A stretch of 64,000 nucleotides of DNA from an uncultured Oscillibacter sp. (GTDB lineage Bacteria > Bacillota > Clostridia > Oscillospirales > Oscillospiraceae): positions 61,472 to 125,471 of the forward strand of contig CAJUMX010000009.1 in assembly GCA_910587705.1 (NCBI GenBank), read 5' to 3'. The translations under genes were made by a program, and so were the position numbers. A model generated the notes under the pieces. That model saw nothing but the letters and a program-made list of their open reading frames with translations, was not told where the DNA came from and did no database searches. Of the stretch, positions 60,258 through 64,000 are shown piece by piece (position 1 is the first letter of the stretch; each line of letters opens with the position of its first letter).

Positions 60258-60553
60258 AAAAGGACCTTCTGGAGCTCTGCCTTCTCTCCCTGATGGCCCA
60301 GGGGGACCAGTATGGCTACGAGCTCCTCCGCCGCCTCCACGCCGTCTTTCCGGACGTGCAGGAGAGCGCCATTTACGCCATCCTCCGGGGCCTTTGCCGG
60401 GAGGGGGCCACGGAGCGTTACCAGGGGGAGACCTCCGGCGGCCCAGCGAGGAAGTACTACCGCCTAACGGAGGCGGGCCAGGCCCGCCACGCCGCCCTGC
60501 TGAAGACCTGGCGGGAGACCCGGGATGCCCTGACGGCCCTGGGCATCGAATAG
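60251..60553 (+). CDS. PadR-family transcriptional regulator
   Basis: This 100-residue winged-helix protein has the PadR pattern: LLELCLLSLMAQGDQYGYELLRRL, then ESAIYAILRGLCREGAT and GPARKYYRLTEAG with the conserved Y-Y-L. PadR proteins usually repress the adjacent gene pair until a ligand binds. It overlaps the HAAS gene and is followed by a textbook terminator. Confidence 0.92.
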   Translation: MLKKDLLELCLLSLMAQGDQYGYELLRRLHAVFPDVQESAIYAILRGLCREGATERYQGETSGGPARKYYRLTEAGQARHAALLKTWRETRDALTALGIE

Positions 60554-60558
60554 GAAAG

Positions 60559-60583
60559 GCCCGCCCATATGGGCGGGCTTTTT
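60559..60583 (+). terminator. Terminator after padR
   Basis: A perfect GCCCGCCCAT/ATGGGCGGGC palindrome is followed by TTTTT 6 bp past the stop. It also overlaps the end of the convergent RluA-type gene. Confidence 0.85.
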
Positions 60584-61544
60584 AATCATGGGGGAAATAC
60601 TTCTCTTGAAACGGCACATCCTCAACCATAAACTCCCGCCCCCGGAGATAGTTCAGTGCCCCCGCGTCCGTGGGGAACGGGAACCCCAGCTTATAGGCGT
60701 ACAGCGCCTGCCGGGTCTCCTGGTACTTCCGGTTCACGGCCCCGTTTCCATACTTCCCGTCCCCCAGTAGCGGGCAGCCGATTTCCGCCATGGATACCCG
60801 AATCTGGTGGGTCCGCCCCGTCAGCAGACGGCACTCCACCAGGGATAGCTCCCCCCGGGTCTCCAGGGTCCGGTACAGCGTGGCGGCGGACTTCCCCCTG
60901 GGGACGGGACGACGGTAGAAGGCCACCTGCTTTTTCGCCTCGTCCTTTAATAGAAACCCCTCGATCTTCCCCTCCGCCGGACGGGGGCGGCCCACCGTCA
61001 CGCAGAGATAGGACTTCTCCAGCTCATGGGCCCGGATTTTCTCGTTGAGTATCCGCAGGGTCTCCGCGTTTTTCGCGGCGATGACGATGCCTCCGGTGTT
61101 CCGGTCAATGCGGTTGCACAAGGCCGGGGCGAAGGCGTTTTCGTCCCGGGGGCTCCACTCCCGCTTTTGATAGAGGTACGCCTGGATGTGGTTGATGAGG
61201 GTGTTGACCTTTTCCGTCTCGTCGGCGTGGACCACCAGGCCGGGCCGCTTGTCTACGAGAAGGAGGTTTTCGTCCTCGTAGACGACGCTCAGCCGGGGCT
61301 GGAAGATGGAGAGGAAGAGATTTTCCTCTTTGGGCTTGTCAAAGAACTCGTCGTTGATGTATAATTGCAGGACATCCCCCGCCTGGAGGCGGGCGTCCCG
61401 CTTGGAGCCCTTCCCGTTGACCTTCACCCGCTTGAGACGGATGTACTTTTGCAGCAGGGCGGGGGGGAGGAGGGGCAGGTTCTTGGCCACGAAGCGGTCC
61501 AGCCGCTGTCCGGCGTCGTTTTTTCCGATAGTGAGCTCCCGCAT
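60582..61544 (-). CDS. RluA-family pseudouridine synthase
   Basis: This 320-residue protein has an N-terminal S4 RNA-binding domain (GQRLDRFVAKNLPLLP, LLQKYIRLKRVKVNG) and the RluA catalytic domain with the Asp in NRIDRNTGGIVIAAK (family HRLDxxTSG; Asn and Gly replace the usual His and Ser). LLTGRTHQIRVSMAEIGCPLLGD is the second family motif. It isomerises uridines in rRNA or tRNA. The ATG at 61544 has AGGAGG 6 nt upstream; the open frame extends 150 bp further but without support. Confidence 0.92.
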   Translation of the reverse strand: MRELTIGKNDAGQRLDRFVAKNLPLLPPALLQKYIRLKRVKVNGKGSKRDARLQAGDVLQLYINDEFFDKPKEENLFLSIFQPRLSVVYEDENLLLVDKRPGLVVHADETEKVNTLINHIQAYLYQKREWSPRDENAFAPALCNRIDRNTGGIVIAAKNAETLRILNEKIRAHELEKSYLCVTVGRPRPAEGKIEGFLLKDEAKKQVAFYRRPVPRGKSAATLYRTLETRGELSLVECRLLTGRTHQIRVSMAEIGCPLLGDGKYGNGAVNRKYQETRQALYAYKLGFPFPTDAGALNYLRGREFMVEDVPFQEKYFPHD

Positions 61545-61571
61545 GACGGACCTCCTGAGTGCATTTTGTCC

Positions 61572-61600
61572 ATCATACCTGTTTTGTGGGAGAATGTAAA
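61572..61600 (-). promoter_or_regulatory. Promoter of the pseudouridine synthase gene
   Basis: On the minus strand TTTACA (61595-61600), a 17-bp spacer and TATGAT (61572-61577) lie 28 bp before the ATG. Confidence 0.55.
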
Positions 61601-61748
61601 GGAGGAACCCGGAATGGTTCTGGAATTTTTCAGCGTGGTCATCCCCAGGGCGGCCCTGGGACTGCTGGCGGGGGCCGCCTGCGGGAATATTCATCTATAA
61701 AGACGGTAAAGCGGCGGGGCTGTTCCCGCCGGAGAAGGAGGAAAGACC

Positions 61749-62210
61749 ATGAGCGAAGTGAGCGCGGAAACCCTGCTGGCCGCCATTCAGGATGGAAAGC
61801 CCTGGCTGGCCCGGTTTACTGGGAAGGAATTCGAAAAGGCGTATGAGGAATACAAGGCGCAGTACGCCACCCTCTTCCGGGAGGCGGCGCTGGCGGACGG
61901 GGAGGAGGGCATAGAGGCCCTGACGGAGGTGCTTTTGGATGGCCTGGCAGAGGGCTGGAAGCGGCAAAAGCCCTGGAACCGCTCCTTGGCTATGCTGAAC
62001 GACAAGCAGATGATCGTCTGCTTCCTGGGTCCCATGCTGATGGAGGACCCGGTTTGCACCCCGCTGGAGGAAAAGCTCCGGGAGGGCTGGGCCGCCCGGT
62101 GGCCCAAGGAGGCCTATCAGGCCGCTTCCCTGAAAAAGATTCGCAAGGGTTTCCGCCCAACCTTCCTGGGGATTGCCCTGCCCTTTGGGGGCAATGACGA
62201 CGAGGAATAA
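61749..62210 (+). CDS. Small soluble protein of unknown function
   Basis: This 153-residue protein has no signal peptide or membrane segment. It is rich in Glu, Ala and Trp and looks mostly helical (FEKAYEEYKAQYATLFREAA, IEALTEVLLDGL), with an acidic end (GGNDDEE). I do not recognise a family. AAGGAGGAAAG precedes the ATG, and codon use matches the neighbours, so it is probably a real gene. It lies between the divergent pseudouridine synthase and yceD, which has its own promoter. Confidence 0.75.
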   Translation: MSEVSAETLLAAIQDGKPWLARFTGKEFEKAYEEYKAQYATLFREAALADGEEGIEALTEVLLDGLAEGWKRQKPWNRSLAMLNDKQMIVCFLGPMLMEDPVCTPLEEKLREGWAARWPKEAYQAASLKKIRKGFRPTFLGIALPFGGNDDEE

Positions 62211-62238
62211 AAAAGAGGGCAAAAAACGAAAAAATTGT

Positions 62239-62267
62239 TTGACATTGGCGGGACCATCCTTTATAAT
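62239..62267 (+). promoter_or_regulatory. Consensus promoter of yceD-rpmF
   Basis: TTGACA (62239-62244), exactly 17 bp, TATAAT (62262-62267): a perfect housekeeping promoter, as expected for a ribosomal protein operon. Confidence 0.85.
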
Positions 62268-62294
62268 ACGTAAGGTATCGTTGCGAGGTAGCTT

Positions 62295-62792
62295 ATGGTA
62301 ATTGATGTAAGACCCATACTCCACACCCCCGGCAAGCGTCTGGACTTCCAGTTTGAGCTGGATTTGTCTGACCTGGAATTTGATGGCCGAAAGCCCATTG
62401 TCCGTCCGGTGGCGGTGGAGGGAGAGGTCCGCAACACGGCGGACCTGCTGGAGCTGGACCTGACGGCGGAGGCCGCACTGGACGCGGTGTGCGACCGCTG
62501 CGGGAAGGAGTTCCCGCTGGACAAGGAGGTCACCTACCGCTGCATGCTGGCGGAGGAGCTCCAGAACGAGGAGAGCGACGAGATCGTCCTGCTGGAGGAT
62601 GGAAAAGTGGACGCGGGCGAGCTGGCCCGGGCGGCCTTCATCCTCGGGATGGACAGCAAAACACTGTGTTCGGAAGATTGCAAGGGATTGTGCCCCCGGT
62701 GCGGCGCCGATTTGAACCTCGGCCCCTGCTCCTGCAAGAAGGAGCCGGACCCCCGGCTGGCGGCCCTGGCAAGCCTTTTGGAGAACAAATAA
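62295..62792 (+). CDS. yceD: YceD family (DUF177) protein, rRNA accumulation factor
   Basis: This 165-residue protein matches DUF177/YceD: a beta-rich N-terminal part, CDRCGKEFPL near residue 65, and the C-terminal metal-binding CPRCGADLNLGPCSCKKEPDPRL followed by AALASLLENK. YceD is linked to 23S rRNA accumulation and is encoded just before L32 in many bacteria, as here (46-bp gap). The Cys-rich end is the Firmicutes variant. Confidence 0.92.
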   Translation: MVIDVRPILHTPGKRLDFQFELDLSDLEFDGRKPIVRPVAVEGEVRNTADLLELDLTAEAALDAVCDRCGKEFPLDKEVTYRCMLAEELQNEESDEIVLLEDGKVDAGELARAAFILGMDSKTLCSEDCKGLCPRCGADLNLGPCSCKKEPDPRLAALASLLENK

Positions 62793-62838
62793 CGAGAAGC
62801 GCGCTCCGCGCCTTTTGTAGGATTAAGGAGGTGTCACA

Positions 62839-63033
62839 ATGGCAGTACCCAAGGGTAAAGTATCCAAAGCGAGACGGGACAAGCGGCGCAGCTCCACCTG
62901 GAAGCTGACGGCCCCCAATCTGGTGGTGTGCCCCAAATGCGGTGCGATGCACCTGCCCCACAGAATGTGCCAGGAGTGCGGTACTTACAACGGCCGGGAG
63001 ATCAAGGTCGTGAAGTCCGTCGTCTCGAAGTAA
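62839..63033 (+). CDS. rpmF: 50S ribosomal protein L32
   Basis: This 64-residue protein has the L32 start (AVPKGKVSKARRDKRRSSTW) and zinc ribbon CPKCGAMHLPHRMCQECGTYNG, so it is the zinc-binding form. AAGGAGG lies upstream. It follows yceD and ends with an intrinsic terminator. In many bacteria the plsX or fab genes follow; here they do not. Confidence 0.96.
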   Translation: MAVPKGKVSKARRDKRRSSTWKLTAPNLVVCPKCGAMHLPHRMCQECGTYNGREIKVVKSVVSK

Positions 63034-63048
63034 GATTCTGTTGAATCA

Positions 63049-63080
63049 AGAGAGAGGAGCTGGGCTCCCCTCTCTTTTTT
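63049..63080 (+). terminator. Terminator after rpmF
   Basis: A 12-bp stem with one mismatch (AGAGAGAGGAGC / GCTCCCCTCTCT) and a 3-nt loop is followed by TTTTTT. Confidence 0.85.
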
Positions 63081-63103
63081 CATAGGAGGAAAGGAGCGTA
63101 TTT

Positions 63104-63925
63104 ATGCGTTCGATGAAGCGTCCCCGTAAGCCGGTGCATCGCTATAAATCCCTGCTGTTTCCCGGAATCGCCCTGCTGGCGGTGTTTGCGTTCTGGGCGG
63201 CCTTCGATTCTCCGAAGGAGGTCAGGGGGGAAACGAAGCTGTTTGAATACGGCGGGCTGAAGATCGAGATTACCAATGTCCGGGAGATTTGGCAGGACTT
63301 CTCTCATGACGGAGGCCCGGAGCTCTGGGAGTACCCGGTCTACACGGTCTATCCCGGGGCCACGGCCACGGTGCTGGAGGCGGACATGAAAGAAGGCGGC
63401 GATGGAGTTCTTGTTGCGGACTGGGCGTTTGCGCGGAACGGGGAGGACTGGAGGCTGGATATTGTGGACGGCATGGAGCCTCTGGAGATTGTGCCGGATG
63501 TTGTGGGGGTGTTCGACCCGGAGTCCAGCGTATATGTATTACGCTTTGTCCGCTGGGACCCACAGAGGGGAGAGACCGTAGAGGTGGAAAAGGACGGCTT
63601 AAAGCTGGAGATTTCCAGTGTCCACCATGTAGGGGGCTTCACTGGAAATTTTGACCTCTCCCGGCCGCTGGAACTCTATGACACATACTACATCTATCCC
63701 GGCGGGAAAGTGACCGTGCTGGAAGCGCCTCCCACGGAGGATGGGACGGCCCGCTGGGAGCTGCGGCCAACAGGGAATGGGCAGGCGGAGGTGGAGCCTC
63801 TGCGGGATGGCATGGAGCCCATTGAGTTTGCCAGGGAGGGGAGCTTCTGCGTGTATGACCTGGAGGAGAGTCGTACCGCCCTCGGCCTTGAGGTCAGTGA
63901 CAGCGACCAGGACTATTGGAAATGA
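63104..63925 (+). CDS. Membrane-anchored protein with a duplicated domain, function unknown
   Basis: This 273-residue protein has a basic start (MRSMKRPRKPVHRYK), one hydrophobic segment (SLLFPGIALLAVFAFWAAF) and an outside part made of two similar units of about 105 residues. The units share LKIEITNV/LKLEISSV, YTVYPGATATVLEA/YYIYPGGKVTVLEA and DGMEPLEIV/DGMEPIEFA. A family is not recognised; beta-rich extracellular domains are likely. AGGAGGAAAGGAG precedes the ATG. It follows the rpmF terminator closely and is followed by two hairpins. Confidence 0.82.
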   Translation: MRSMKRPRKPVHRYKSLLFPGIALLAVFAFWAAFDSPKEVRGETKLFEYGGLKIEITNVREIWQDFSHDGGPELWEYPVYTVYPGATATVLEADMKEGGDGVLVADWAFARNGEDWRLDIVDGMEPLEIVPDVVGVFDPESSVYVLRFVRWDPQRGETVEVEKDGLKLEISSVHHVGGFTGNFDLSRPLELYDTYYIYPGGKVTVLEAPPTEDGTARWELRPTGNGQAEVEPLRDGMEPIEFAREGSFCVYDLEESRTALGLEVSDSDQDYWK

Positions 63926-63927
63926 CG

Positions 63928-63948
63928 GAGGGGGAAATATTCCCCCTC
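63928..63948 (+). terminator. Hairpin after the duplicated-domain gene
   Basis: GAGGGGGAA/TTCCCCCTC with a 3-nt loop lies 2 bp after the stop; no T run follows. Confidence 0.5.
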
Positions 63949-63965
63949 TCAGCCTGTCGAAAAGA

Positions 63966-63995
63966 GGCCTGTCTGTCTTCATTACCAGACAGGCC
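63966..63995. terminator. Second hairpin near the window end
   Basis: A perfect 10-bp stem (GGCCTGTCTG / CAGACAGGCC) with a 10-nt loop is preceded by GAAAAGA. A T run would then follow on the minus strand, so it probably terminates a convergent gene beyond the window. Confidence 0.55.
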
Positions 63996-64000
63996 ACAAA

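Overview
The window looks like a chromosomal segment from a GC-rich Gram-positive anaerobe of the class Clostridia, most likely an Oscillospiraceae relative (Flavonifractor/Oscillibacter type). This is inferred from strong AGGAGG ribosome binding sites, PadR/HAAS and LytTR/GHKL regulators, a PotABCD set with a fused PotC-PotD, the yceD-rpmF pair, and a type IV pilus operon with no outer-membrane secretin. No rRNA, tRNA or CRISPR array was seen.

Region 1 (1-1016) holds the end of a 3-hydroxyacyl-CoA dehydrogenase gene and a remnant of a large serine recombinase. Region 2 (1043-26563) is a catabolic island. A minus-strand operon encodes a 2-oxo acid (acetoin/pyruvate-type) dehydrogenase complex whose E2 is split into a free lipoyl domain and a catalytic core. 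A divergent plus-strand series encodes four xylose-isomerase-like TIM barrels, three VOC proteins, a lipoate-protein ligase, an iron alcohol dehydrogenase, an SDR and a zinc dehydrogenase. After an ABC-2/GldG/DUF4340 operon come a TRAP transporter, a lactonase-like MBL protein, the E3 dihydrolipoamide dehydrogenase, a divergent LysR regulator and another zinc dehydrogenase. Together these suggest uptake of a carboxylated or polyhydroxylated substrate, its oxidation and isomerisation, and final cleavage by the lipoate-dependent complex. The substrate cannot be read from the sequence.

Region 3 (26564-32923) has a methyl-accepting chemotaxis protein behind a structured leader, a stand-alone DUF262/DUF1524 (GmrSD/BrxU-like) nuclease-type defence protein, and a 1.1-kb non-coding stretch with a decayed Tn916-type integrase start and several strong hairpins.

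Region 4 (32924-51373) is one long minus-strand type IV pilus operon: a giant 2,734-residue prepilin with GLUG-like repeats first, then three minor pilin-like genes, pilB, pilT, pilC, the major pilin, the prepilin peptidase, pilM, pilN and pilO. It is divergent from an XRE regulator. Between them lie two identical 17-bp palindromes 32 bp apart, one of them inside overlapping divergent promoters. This pilus-adhesin operon with its presumed dedicated repressor is the most striking system here.

Region 5 (51375-64000) carries a small Cys-rich protein, a LytTR/GHKL two-component pair, ferritin, an FlK-like thioesterase, the potABCD polyamine importer, a HAAS membrane protein with a PadR regulator, an RluA-type pseudouridine synthase, an unknown small protein, yceD-rpmF and a membrane-anchored duplicated-domain protein.
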